A stretch of DNA of 64,000 nt from Botryococcus braunii (taxonomy: Eukaryota; Chlorophyta; Trebouxiophyceae). Both the position numbers and the translations under genes were made by a program. The notes under the pieces were generated by a model. It made no database searches and was not told where the DNA came from. It saw nothing but the letters and a program-made list of their open reading frames with translations. This document shows positions 1 to 10,429 of this stretch, in pieces. The stretch is taken from assembly GCA_002005505.1 (NCBI GenBank), contig KV908672.1, positions 2,501-66,500 on the forward strand. The letters run 5' to 3'. Every line of letters begins with the position of its first letter. Positions within the stretch are counted from its first letter, which is position 1.

Positions 1-83
<83 letters not shown>
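1..83. repeat. (CA)n then (CG)n microsatellite at window edge
   Basis: A dinucleotide CA tract opens the window and passes into a short CG run at about 69-82. It is cut by the window boundary. All reading frames across it are low-complexity artefacts. Confidence 0.97.
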
Positions 84-84
<1 letters not shown>

Positions 85-1280
85 GAGAAAAAAGGGGGGC
101 GAGTGCGCGAGTGCCAATGCAGGTGCAGACCTTATTTAAATTGTGTCGGTCTGTGGGGCAAACAGACGATGCATTACTTCGGCGATTTTGAGCCGACAAA
201 CGTTAACGGGGATCCAGCCGCTCCCATCGAGGATCGGTGCATGGACAGGTGGGAACTTTCATTCTTTCCTCTTGCCCCTAGATCCCTCCAAATGCAAACA
301 TCGGACAGCAGGGCCATTTTCAACTGTTGGCAGCATGAAGTTGCAGTTTCAGGGGTTGGGTAAGGGGGCATGTTTTGGGTTGATTTGAGTTGAGTTGGAT
401 TGATTGAATTTGAGTTGCAATGAAACGAAAATGAAATTTGTCGAGGAGGCCGCGGCACCTACGACGGAATTCGCCGGACTTGTTCAGATGGAAAACATCT
501 TGCCCGATCGGCTCCTCACGGATCTGGGCTACTAGTGGTGGTTTTACCTCCCTGAGTTTGAGAAGTACACTTCTGGAATCCAGGAATTGTGCCCTGTAGC
601 TCGTACCTGGCAGAGACGTGAGCTCCATTGGCTCTGAATTTTGATGTTTGTGAGGGTTAGCCGATGTGATTTGTGAATGAGCAAATCATGTTGGGGTCGC
701 AATTTCAGGAGGAACGATCTCCCTCCCCCATAGACAGCGACAAACTTTGAAACCTCTTTTGAGTTTAAAAAGAATTAAATTAGGAACATAAAAAGTAGTG
801 GAATACATATTTTTTCCAATAAGAACTTATTCACAGTAGTTTGCGCTTTATGTTGCAGGTCCTACAACGAGCTTATGGTGAACTCCATAAGCATTCTAAT
901 TCAAGACAAACCTGAGGTACTTACCCGCTGCCGCACATGTACGCGAGTGGGGGAAATTGTTGAAGTTGCAAATAGAAACCTGTGTTGCTTGTGGACATCA
1001 AGGGGGTCGCGCTTTTGCTTTTGCATCACTGTTGCTTTCCCCTTCCCACAATGATCTTGCTGAATTTGGTAGAGGGACATGTTTTCATTGGTTTGCATGC
1101 TGGGTCTGAGAGACAATAAATTGAGCATTAGCTGCCTCACCCCCGCGCCCGGGGGGGGGGGGGGGAGAGGCAGAAGAAAGAAGTCATTTTGCCTTCTGTA
1201 CTGCGTTTCGGTTGCGTTACACTCTCACATGTTTGGTGCAGGACACTTTAAAGCAAGCTGTAGCGTGCTGTGCATATTCA
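84..1280. other. Unassigned DNA, no supported gene
   Basis: Short frames exist on both strands, but none has a recognisable domain, consistent splice sites or protein-like composition. A run of about 14 G lies near 1152-1165. I see nothing else to call here. Confidence 0.5.
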
Positions 1281-1281
1281 A

Positions 1282-1364
<83 letters not shown>

Positions 1365-1488
1365 GTGTCGGTGTCTGCATGTGTGTCTACTCTTGTGTGT
1401 GTCGGTGTCTGCATGTGTGACTACTTGTGTGTGTGGGTGTGTGTTTGCATGTGTGTCTACTTTTGTGTGTGGGTGTGTGTGTGTGTGT

Positions 1489-1554
<66 letters not shown>

Positions 1555-1674
1555 CGGAGAGAGAGAGGGGGGGGGAGAGGGAGAGAGTGTGTGTGTGTGA
1601 GAGAGGGTGTCTTTGTGTGCGTGTGTGTTCATGTGTGGGGGTGTGTGTGTGTGTGGTTGGTGTAGTGTGGTGTG

Positions 1675-1716
<42 letters not shown>

Positions 1717-1732
1717 ACGTGTGTGTATGTGG

Positions 1733-1784
<52 letters not shown>

Positions 1785-1800
1785 GTGTGCACACGCGCGA
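1282..1800. repeat. Compound (GT)n / (GA)n microsatellite region
   Basis: Long GT tracts lie at roughly 1284-1345, 1488-1552, 1678-1713 and 1735-1777. A GA/G-rich part lies near 1556-1612. Interruptions such as gtgtctgcatgtgtg recur and make a higher-order repeat around 1368-1460. The Val/Cys and Thr/His open frames across it are not genes. Confidence 0.95.
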
Positions 1801-1957
1801 GCGCGTGTACGTGATTGAATGGGAAAGGGAAGGGGAATAGAGGGGGGGAGAGGGAGGTAGGGGGCACGTAAACAGAAGAGACGTGCGCCATCAAAGTGTT
1901 TATCTCTGTATGTGAAAGTAGTGTGTCAGCCATGTAACGGTCCGTGCAAATTCACAG

Positions 1958-2128
1958 GAATATTTCATGGATGATGGCCGTCGCGAAGTCTGTGATGCAG
2001 TAGAACACTTCTGCGAAATTCCGCCACAAAGTGCGGATTATAACTGGCTGAAGGATGAACGAGAGGATGTCTATCAACACGAAGATGTCTATGACACAGT
2101 CAGCTCCAGAGAGAGGAACGCAAACTAG
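1958..2128 (+). CDS. Candidate terminal exon of an unidentified protein
   Basis: After a plausible acceptor (ttcacag, ending at 1957) a frame of 56 codons runs to a TAG at 2126-2128. The peptide is acidic and non-repetitive. It begins EYFMDDGRREVCDAVEHFCE and later carries a Tyr/Asp/Glu-rich stretch near residues 35-50. The composition is protein-like, unlike the surrounding repeats. I do not recognise the family. No partner exon is identified; upstream exons would have to lie before the GT microsatellite. It could equally be a chance frame. Confidence 0.25.
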   Translation, partial: EYFMDDGRREVCDAVEHFCEIPPQSADYNWLKDEREDVYQHEDVYDTVSSRERNAN

Positions 2129-3100
2129 GGGACCGGGACCCGAACGCGAACTTAAAAGAATGGTATGAAGAACCTTCGCAACGTCAGACAGAGGACTGGC
2201 GGCAGACGTTTGAGAACGTCAATTGGTTAAGGGGCAGGGGGCGGGGGTTCTCTTGCCCCCGCCCCCCCCCCCCCTGCCCGGATGCGGGTCCGACATGGGT
2301 CCGATATATTTCTCAAGCTGGGACGACGAACTTTCTGTTGCGGTCAAATACTTCCATGAAGAACCTCTGCAACGTCCGGCATGTGCATTGGTAAGGGGGG
2401 TGGGGGGTTCTCTTGCCCGCCCTCCCTCCCAGGCCCACCCTGACTCCGGGACCCGCCTTCCTCTTCCTCTTCTCCTCTTCCTCTTCCCCTCCGCTTCATA
2501 TTCTCTTCCTTCTCCTCTCCTCCTCTTCTAATCCTTCTTCTCCCCCTCCTCTCCTTCTCTTCCTCCTGAGCAGGCTATGGGAAATCGCATTGGCAATCGG
2601 CAATTGGCAAGCGGGTTTGTCCAGCCCGGCATTGGCAACGGAATGCTTCACCTACGAGGTCAAGAAAAGAGTGTGTGGGCACCTATCCCAAGGGTACCGG
2701 AATAGACACCGTCAGCGTCGGAGGCACAAACGCCAAATAGCCCAACCTGCATTTGCAATGCTTTCCTATCCGTGGCATCTAGGCGATGTTCGCCTGGGGC
2801 TGCTAAGGTTGGGGTATTGGACAGTTGGTTGTTATTTTACCATTGTGTAATCCTACCTGTGTGTGTAAGTGTGGGTGGGGGTTCTAGTTGGGGATATTGC
2901 ATGTGCCTTCCACCAAAACGTCCCATGAACATGCAAGCAGTGGCCGTGTGGTGTGATTGTGTACTACAAAGTAGACAACGCGGTAAAAACGTATCTAACA
3001 GCAAACTGACAAGGGAGGTCTTGTACAACGTCCCTTTTCGGGATCGAAACCAAAACCACTGACGCAAACCAAAACCACTGACGCAAGGCCTTACATATTG
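2129..3100. other. Unassigned DNA with C/T-rich tracts
   Basis: A C run lies near 2260-2272 and a strongly C/T-rich stretch near 2455-2570. About 35 bp around 2676-2712 (cacctatcccaagggtaccg) closely resembles 25240-25275 in the starch synthase intron, so it is probably a short dispersed repeat. No gene is supported. Confidence 0.4.
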
Positions 3101-3229
3101 TTATCGGCGATTGGTTTCTGGCCTCGGTGGGGGCGTCTCCTTTTGGTATAGGTCAAAAGAGCCGTGCTCTGGTAGAGCGTGTAGTCGCCTCAGGGCCTAC
3201 GTAGCCTCATGCACGTGTATACATACTGG

Positions 3230-3430
3230 AGGTGCCTACCTTGCAAAGCAGGGGGTTTCCTCAAAAGGGGGGGCTCCCCCATCCAGGGATGTAACGCGCA
3301 CGCCGGGTGATGGTCCTCGTGTGGCGCTCAGCGGAATTCGAACCTGGAACTGTCGCCCGCTTGGGATTGAGCTCTCTACCTAAAAGGAGCAACCACGTGT
3401 TCAGAGTACGGAGAGAGTAATTCTCTTGGA
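3230..3430 (-). repeat. tRNA-derived SINE-like element (box A / box B)
   Basis: On the minus strand a box A-like motif (taggtagagagctc, around 3371-3383) is followed about 25 bp later by a canonical B box, ggttcgaattcc (3333-3344). This is the internal RNA polymerase III promoter layout of tRNA-derived SINEs. The flanks do not fold into an acceptor stem and I find no intact anticodon arm, so it is not a working tRNA gene. A related T-arm (gggttcaattccactgagcg) occurs on the plus strand near 3474-3493, so two copies seem to lie back to back. Confidence 0.55.
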
Positions 3431-3520
3431 TATTCACCGATCGAGCCAGGGACGCATTCCGCGCGTTACACCTGGGTTCAATTCCACTGAGCGCTACACC
3501 CAGGATACCGAGTTGTTGGA
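3431..3520 (+). repeat. Second, inverted SINE-like fragment
   Basis: The plus strand carries gggttcaattccactgagcg followed by ctacaccc. This closely matches the minus-strand box B region of the neighbouring element, which reads ggttcgaattccgctgagcg followed by ccacac. Only the B-box half is clear. It is a degraded or truncated copy in opposite orientation. Confidence 0.45.
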
Positions 3521-4097
3521 AAAATAGACACTAGCATGTATACCTCAGGTATTTGAGTGACATGTTGGGTCATTTCATAATAACATGTTTGTGGGCCGCA
3601 TCTTAGAAATAGAGGGCTTTATCAGACTTATAATGCATTAAAATAATAAGGTACCGTTGTACTGCACTGGGGTATACTTGTACTGGATGGTACTTGGATA
3701 ATTATTGACACTTATAGTTGGCTATAGGGGTCATGGTAGAAAATCGGCCTGTGTATGCCTAAATTCCAGTGAGGTATACTCAGCACGGATCTCCTCGGTT
3801 GAGGGAATCCAGTTCGGCTGACCCTGGGACTTGATCCGTGATTCGTATCGGTTGTGAGTTGAAGTTTCGAGTCACTTAGATTCGAGACTTTCATCGGCGT
3901 AGATCCGTACTGTTCATCGACGACTAGGTCGAATCATGAGGTACATTAAAATTCCAGTAGAAAGTACTGATAGGATGCAAGCTTGATCGTGCCCGTACGC
4001 CATCAAGATCTGGAGGTTGCAAACCTGTTAAGAGGCTAATTAATAAATAGTCTCCATCATTAGTATAATTAGGGAAGCGTTCTAGTGATGCAGGCAG

Positions 4098-4363
4098 TTC
4101 TGAATGCTCCACCAGACTCCTGTGCCATTTGCCATATGTGGTGCCGTAGTCCACGCCTGAAGCTTTTTTGAGAGCGCAGTTCATCAACAACTCTGAGAGA
4201 GTGTGTTGTACAGGTGATTGCAACATCACTAGTTAGGTGTTTACTGTAATTAGTTCTGAATGTTCGATCAGACTCCTGTGCCATTTGCTTTGTCGTGCGG
4301 TAGTCCACGCCTGAAGCTTTCTTGAGAGCGCAGTTTATCAACAACTCTGAGTGTGTTGTACAG
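4098..4363 (+). repeat. LTR-like duplicated unit with 40-bp GT...AG spacer
   Basis: Copy 1 (4098-4213) and copy 2 (4254-4363) are about 90% alike. Both start ttctgaatg and both end gtgttgtacag. The 40-bp spacer begins GTGATTGC and ends TAATTAG. Copy 1 is itself preceded by AG. This matches the design at 5894-6620 and 10430-11514, where the unit sits in LTRs, so I read it as the R-U5 part of a solo or decayed LTR on the plus strand that ends near 4374. The outer LTR border and target duplication are not identified. Confidence 0.6.
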
Positions 4364-4399
4364 GAGAATAACACAAATTTGCAAAGTATCTATTGATGA

Positions 4400-5300
4400 T
4401 GCCATTTATCCTGAACGAGTTGGCAAGCCTCCAACAGCTGCACAAAGTCGCGGATGTAGATGATGCAGCCATTTCTGGATCCAATGCTTGTGCGTTAACG
4501 CAATTGCCCGGGCCGTTGGGCGGCAGTTGGCGGCGCGATTACCCTATGGGCGGCTTGACGTTCGAGTTTAGGTTTCGGCTGATGCTGTTTCTGTGGTGGC
4601 TTCTGTGGTGGGGGGTGTGATTTCCTCTTATGTAAACAATACAAAGTCAAAATAAGTCAACTATATGGTCAAATCTCTGTCCCTTCAAGTGTCGCAGACG
4701 ATCGAAGAAGGTCCCAAAACCCGACTGCCTCAATCCTTACACTATGGGGCTCCACCTCTCGCCCAAGGTCTCAATAACACCAAACCTAAGCCTTAAGGTC
4801 CCTAGACTATCATAACACCTCTATCTTGTCCAATATCTCTCCGCATAGCAGCACCACCGGTGCGGTACTGCACGTGTAACGCAGTTACGCGTCACGAGGT
4901 TCACCCGATCGTTGAACCCAAGTTACATCAAGTACTTCAAGGACTATAGTGAGATTGAACTTGCTAGTCCAATCTCACAATACCCCAAACCTAACTTCAA
5001 GAGCACACTCTTCCCAAGGCACGACATCATTGCCAGATCTGGGCTCTAGAGCAAGTCTTCGTCAGAGCTGGTGCCGCACTGGAAACACTCCGGAGTCCTT
5101 CAACAACACCAACAAGATATGATCCACTATGCACGCAAAGCACCATTGCCTGCGGAATAGTAATTTGACGACTTACATAAAACATACTGATATCATGCGC
5201 TCATGAACATTCGCATCATATATAGGTGCTTCCTTGCATGCTGCCAACCGGACTTGTCATAGATCCGCTATTGTAACATTAATTAGTTAGTTAATTAGTT
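4400..5300. other. Unassigned repeat-derived DNA
   Basis: No convincing coding frame or domain is present. The stretch lies between an LTR-like repeat and a LINE fragment and is probably decayed element sequence. A small motif gtaacgcagttacgcg near 4876-4891 is partly self-complementary. Confidence 0.35.
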
Positions 5301-5317
5301 GCGAGTGCACACGTCTG

Positions 5318-5888
5318 TCAGAGAGGTCCACAAAAGCTGATAGAGCGTGTCCTGGCATGGCTCACGAATGCACCACCATGCTTGTGGGCTGGAGCCTGCA
5401 GGCACAGCTGTCTCTTCAAAATCTTCGGGTGCCCCTTCCCAAGATGGAGCTTGGGCAGAGCTTGCAACTTTTTAAAATGCCCCTCAGTAACCAACTTCTT
5501 TACTTTATCCCGAACCCGGTCATCACCATTGAGAGGACCAGACCTGAAAAGGCATGGAGAGGGGGCCATGAGCAATTCGTGGATAACGTCATCGTGATGG
5601 CCCGGCGACCAGAGCTCAGCTCTCCGCCGAATGAGATTATGGGACGCATTAGCCCATCCTCGACCGGAGGGCTGGCCAACGCAATCCCGACCCTCAAGGT
5701 GAAGGCCATGGGTCCTTAAAGTACAACTCGGTAACAACAGCAAACGGACCCATGTCTCCAACGAAATAGTGGACACAACGTCCGTAAGGGCCAACCGTAG
5801 TAACTCAGCCCACACTAGATGAACACTCCTGGGGATGTTCCGGAAGGTCGGTTGTCCCTTCGAGAAGACCCTATAAAGAGTATCAATG
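5318..5888 (-). pseudogene. LINE-type retrotransposon ORF fragment (region before reverse transcriptase)
   Basis: A minus-strand frame of about 190 codons resembles the stretch upstream of the reverse transcriptase in plant and algal non-LTR elements. A part reading IPRSVHLVWAELLRLAL is followed by WVRLLLLPSCTL, and later comes VRDKVKKLVTEGHFKKLQAL. The resemblance is from memory of the family, so it is moderate evidence. No catalytic reverse transcriptase motif is present. The first residues of the frame are encoded by the abutting LTR (5894 upward), so the LTR inserted into or truncated this LINE. Confidence 0.4.
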
Positions 5889-5893
5889 GTGCA

Positions 5894-6770
5894 TGTGATC
5901 TGCAAGATCCAAAGGTGTTACAGATCAAACATAGATTATCAATATACGTACACGTATATCATCCAGATATTGCACCAGTTCAGTCAGGCACACATACTCA
6001 ATGGTGTCGAACTGGTGTACAATCAGATTAGACTTTTGCTTTCAGGGAATTGCTCACACACAGTGAGTAGAAGAAAAAGCAAGACAATAAGAGAACAGAC
6101 GAGTCAAACAGGAGACGGCTTGAAGAAGCCTGTAGAGAGCGAATGACTCACAACGTTGAACGAACGAACACACAGACTATCTAATCTCACCTGAAAGATC
6201 CAAAGGTGTTAAAGATCAAATATAGATTATCAATATACGTACACGTATATCATCCTGTCAACGCACCGACACCTTTAGTATCTTGCATGATCTCTACATT
6301 ACTACCCTAATACCAAGACGTCACAATGCCGGCTTACCAGATATTGCACCAGTTCAATCAGGCACACGTACTCAATGGTGTCAAACTGGTGTACAATCTG
6401 TAGAATTAACACACTTATGTTAGTAACTAGTCAATATTCAGCACTCATGGCTGTGAACGAACTGAGGCCGTCATGACCCGGAGTCTTACCAGATTAGACT
6501 GTTGCTTTCAGGGAATTGCTGACAAACAGTGAGTAGAAGAGAAAGCAAGACAATAAGAGAACAGACGAGTCAAACAGGAGACGGCTTGAAGAAGCCTTTA
6601 GAGAGCGAATGACTGCCTGTCCTTCCGGGTTCTAAGCCTATCAATACTCAGATAAGCGCGTGAAGTTTGCGCTGTTCAGCAGTACACATGACCCTTTTCC
6701 TGAACTCCCGTCTCCCTAATGGTCCAGAACTTGACGATTTGGACCCTTATCCTAACAGTACACTCATGCA
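5894..6770 (-). mobile_element. Probable solo LTR with intron-bearing and spliced copies of one unit
   Basis: Read on the minus strand, a U3-like region (about 6770-6612) shares blocks with the solo LTR at 10.4-11.5 kb. It is followed by an unspliced unit (6611-6191), a 44-bp GT...AG spacer (6190-6147) and a compact unit (6146-5900) ending GCAGATCACA. The unspliced unit has two extra segments, 6489-6398 (92 bp, GTAAGA...CTACAG) and 6337-6255 (83 bp, GTAAGC...TGACAG). Both are absent, exactly at the GT-AG borders, from the compact unit at 6024/6025 and 5964/5965. The 5' border and target duplication are not found. Confidence 0.65.
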
Positions 6771-6779
6771 CGTTTTTAT

Positions 6780-8690
6780 TTAAGGTAACTGCCTGTTTTT
6801 CAGCCACAAAAGGTAAAAGTATACGACAGCCATATAATATTAATGCTTATCCATAAGCAGAGGAGGGGAAAATGATGCCAGGGAATACCCCCAGAAACCG
6901 AAGAGAGGCCTAGACTGGGGAAGAAAGACCACCCACCGTGTTGGGTGATAGCAAAGCGGAAGAGGTTTTAGATTCAGACGAAGTCGTGTGTCCACCGAAA
7001 ATATGTTACATGAATGATTCGCATGCCCACTCTTAAACCCTGTGTGGGTTGAATTATATTGTACTGCCTCTGACGCGTAGTCGGGCAACCGAGCGAGCTA
7101 CCTGAGCGAGGTTGTACTGCGAACCTCGATCACAAGGCATGTCATAGAGCAATGCCAAGGACCACTAGAGCATTATACCCTAGGAAATGCTACACACCGA
7201 GGCGGCGAATGAAGAGAGGACGTCCCAATAAAATGAAATGCAGTTGCCGGAAGGGCACGGCTGCTGGAGTACAAGAACCGAAGAAGAAGGAAGAAAATCC
7301 GAGCCAACGAGGCTCCAAATGAAGAGAGACCGCCCACCGAGGCGATGAATGCAGAATAAAAAGAGAGAACGGAACGGAAGGTGGCGAAGACAAAACGACG
7401 CTTGAGGGCCGCAAGTCCGAGTCAATCGGTGGCAAAGAAAACTTTGCAAAGAAGAAACCCCAAAAAGAGGTAGCAACACGACCGCCGCAAACGCGCAAAG
7501 GGCGGAGATCAAAAAAGAAAAATTCGGCCTCCAAAGGTGCCAGAGGAATGATGACGAATGGACTAACGAGAAGAATGAAATGGAAGCTGTGGACGGAAAG
7601 CTGCGAGACCAAGGACCAAGCGGAAGGAGCGCGAGCAGAGCCAAGTCTAGGAAGGCACAACCCGCCTCACTGAACGAAAAGGGATGAAGAAATAAAATAG
7701 GCAAGCCAAGAAACGAGGCGTCACCGTGGAAACAACACCCTGTAGACCCTGAGGAGCCGTTCGGCCTGTTTCATACCAGACCCAAAGCGTCGCACCCCGG
7801 CCCAGCGCTCTAGAAAACCCCAACAATATTGGGAGAGCCCGTCTCCCAGGATCTACAGAGTGTTAGAGGACGTGGACATTGTTTGGAAAAACTGAAATTG
7901 GTAACAAGAGTCCAAACAAGACTCCCGGGCCGTGCAACGAAGGGAAAACGCCGAACGTGGCAGAAGATGTGAAACGAAAATGATATCGTGGTCGACACAA
8001 ACCAAAACCACAACGGCTGTCCAAGGACTCATGAAAGGACACTGAAGAAAGGACACTTTGCAAGCTGTGGAAGGCCTCGTACGGAGGGACACTTGTGTAG
8101 CTTGCGCACGTATTCTTATTCTCAAATATCGTTCTTTTCTTTCAATGCTTTGCCTCAAGTTTTTCTATTTTTCTTAGCACTGCAGAACTCAAAATAGTTG
8201 ACTTATTTTAGTGCTTCGTGGTCCGTGAGCTCATTTCAGTGCTTCGTGGTCCATGGCCATGAGCACGCGAGTTTCTACGCGTTGCTGCCACAGCCCAGCT
8301 CGGCATTTAAATGATGGAAATTTTGCGGAAGCTTTCCGGATAATATTAACATTTTTCCAGAATTTTTCCGGAGATATTAAGGGCGCATGTATTTTAAACA
8401 AGCTTGTTAAAACTCGAGGCGCTTTTTGTGACTTCAGGGTTCAGGGTTCATGTAAGAACTGTGTCTCCTTGTACCTCCATGTATGGTCAAGGGAGTTCGC
8501 CCTGTACAAGATCTATAGATACGAACGTTCCCTAGCTAGGAAATGTTCGTACAATCTTACAGATTTGCCTTTACCGTATACGGCTATATTTGGCGTTCCG
8601 CCTGTGTTGATAAGCGAGTGCCGTTGGCTACCGGTGGATTCCGATGCATATTCATGAACCTAATCAGTCAAATCACCTTCATAATGGAGC
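6780..8690. other. Unassigned DNA, purine-rich, no supported gene
   Basis: 7190-7700 is purine-rich on the plus strand; its long minus-strand frames are Phe/Ser/Leu-rich shadows of that bias. 8253-8657 holds a 134-codon plus-strand frame with ordinary composition but no family I recognise. A short tandem (gtgcttcgtggtcc, twice) lies at 8210-8251. Confidence 0.35.
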
Positions 8691-8704
8691 AACTGCCAGT
8701 CCCA

Positions 8705-8816
8705 ATCTTTATAAATTAGGGTTTAGGAGTTAGCGTTGAGGTTTAGGGATAGGGCTGGTCCTAAGGATAGCTATCGCTAGGATTTGGGGTTAGGGTAGGG
8801 TTAGGGTTAGGGTTCA
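8705..8816 (+). repeat. Degenerate interstitial telomere-like repeat
   Basis: Variants of TTTAGGG/TTAGGG recur, ending in three clean units, gggttagggttagggttc, near 8798-8815. Earlier units (tagggtttaggag, aggtttaggg) are degenerate. The tract is too short and broken to be a chromosome end and lies inside retroelement DNA. Confidence 0.7.
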
Positions 8817-8834
8817 ACATGAATATATTATTCC

Positions 8835-8862
8835 ACTGTTCCGCTATTAACGGCGGAACAGT
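8835..8862. repeat. Perfect 10-bp stem inverted repeat
   Basis: ACTGTTCCGC (8835-8844) pairs with GCGGAACAGT (8853-8862) across an 8-nt loop. The half-site gcggaac is repeated right after, near 8867-8882. It could form a hairpin or be an element end. No function is assigned. Confidence 0.75.
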
Positions 8863-9453
8863 TCCAGCGGAACAGCGGAACAACTATATGTTCCGTTGGC
8901 ATACTCTCGTTGTTCAATGCTGGGAGCTAGGTGCGGGGCTGGTGGTGGCACCTCTCTCACATTTTTTTACATCTGCGATCGTTCGGGGAAAGGCGGACAA
9001 GATTTGGCGAAATTTGTCTCGCCTTTCCACTTAGGAGGATCCGCAAAGCGAGTATGATTGCTGCGGGCTTGTATGGATTCATTTAGGATATCGCATGCCC
9101 TCTCGTGCCCCCCACCGGTGGGGACTACGGTACGGGAGTCCTCTCGGTAGGAGTTCAATTACTTGACCGGTATTTGCACGTTGCCCTTCGCCGCATTGTG
9201 GTGGGTGAGGGCCCGGGTTTTGGCCATCTTCAAGAAGACTACTACTCGGGATACGGCAGATACCGGTATCTACACGTTAATAGAGCTCTTAGAAGCTCGC
9301 GTCCTTGCCCCTCTCGGCCGGGGGCCTCAGCATTCTTAGGGGGTGTGATGTTCTTCCTTATTCCTATCGTGCTTCGGCTATGCAAACAATGCCGGTACAG
9401 AATGAGTTATTGGAGGCATGGGAGGTGCCGCTTCTGGGGTAAAGCCTCGAGGC

Positions 9454-9690
9454 TTAAACAATGCAGGGGCTCGGTCAAGGGTTTGTGAACTGTTGCCCAG
9501 ACATGTCGCTTCCGGACACCTCACTTTGGGGTTTGACGCTTAAACAGTGCAGGGGCTCAGTCAGGGTTTGTGACTGTTGCCCAGACATGTCGCTTACAGA
9601 CACCTCAATTTTGGGGTTTGAGGCTTAAACAATGCAGGGGCTCAGTCAAGGCTTGTGAACTGGTGCCCAGACGTGTCAATGTTGAAGGTT
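9454..9690 (+). repeat. Three tandem copies of an ~86-bp unit in Gypsy sequence
   Basis: The unit around gcttaaacaatgcaggggct and ttgcccagacatgtcgctt appears three times, beginning near 9454, 9525 and 9611, with small differences. The last copy runs into the Gypsy pol frame, so the array looks like a local tandem expansion of element sequence, which also breaks the reading frame. Confidence 0.8.
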
Positions 9691-10424
9691 TGCTCGACTT
9701 TGACGGCTTCCTTCTGAGGGAAGGGAAGGCGGTGGTTCCAGATAGTTTTGGGCTGCGAGCTCACATCCTCAAGGAACTGCATGATAGCCCGTATGCTGGC
9801 CATCAAGGAGTGAACAAATCCTTGGCCTTCGTAAGGCGCCATTATTGGTGGCCTACCATGCTTGCTGACATCGAACGTTACGTGCTGACTTGCCACTTGT
9901 GTCAGAAGAACAAGGCTCGGAACACTCTGCCTGCGGGGTTGCTGCAACCTTTAGAGTCGCCGCTGTATCCACGGTGACTATGGATTTCATTACCCAATTG
10001 CCTAGAACAGGCAAGGGTCATGATGCCATTTTCGTCGTAGTGGATGAGCTAACCAAGATGGTGCATCTTATGCCCACAGCCACCAAAGCAACGGCTGAGC
10101 GAACGGCTAAGCTGTACGTTGAAAATGCGTGGAAGGTGCATGGTGTTCCCCAAGTGGTGGTATCTGATAGAGGTAAGCTCTTCACCAGCCACTTTGCTCG
10201 AGCTTTGTGTCAATCCATTGGGACTCGACAAGCCGTGTCGACAGCCTACCATCCACAGACGGATGGGCATCTGAGCGAGTGAATCAAGTGCTCGAGGACA
10301 TGCTACGCATGTATGTGGCCAAGTCCCAAGATGAATGAGATGAGAAGTTGGTCTGTGCAGAATTCTCGATCAATATTTGCGATCACGAATCCATGGGGTC
10401 CTCGCCGTTCTTGCTAAACTACGG

Positions 10425-10429
10425 GTTTC
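10425..10429. repeat. 5-bp target site duplication GTTTC (left)
   Basis: GTTTC immediately precedes the TGTGG end of the inserted LTR and is repeated at 11515-11519. Joining the flanks at one GTTTC restores a continuous Gypsy sequence across the join (NYGFQP, then in the next frame PNRRVPGASEFVQS). This supports a clean insertion. Confidence 0.9.

Noticed and set aside
1212..1933. Long Val/Cys and Thr/His open frames over the GT tracts
   Set aside because: Both strands stay open only because of the dinucleotide repeat; there are no domains, no codon bias and no splice context.
3320..3395. A tRNA gene on the minus strand
   Set aside because: The A and B boxes are good, but there is no acceptor stem pairing or normal anticodon arm; it fits a SINE head better.
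7180..7704. A membrane protein (hydrophobic minus frame)
   Set aside because: The hydrophobic frame mirrors a purine-rich plus strand; no start context, domain or splice structure supports it.
8705..8816. A chromosome end
   Set aside because: Units are degenerate, short and flanked by unique and retroelement DNA on both sides.
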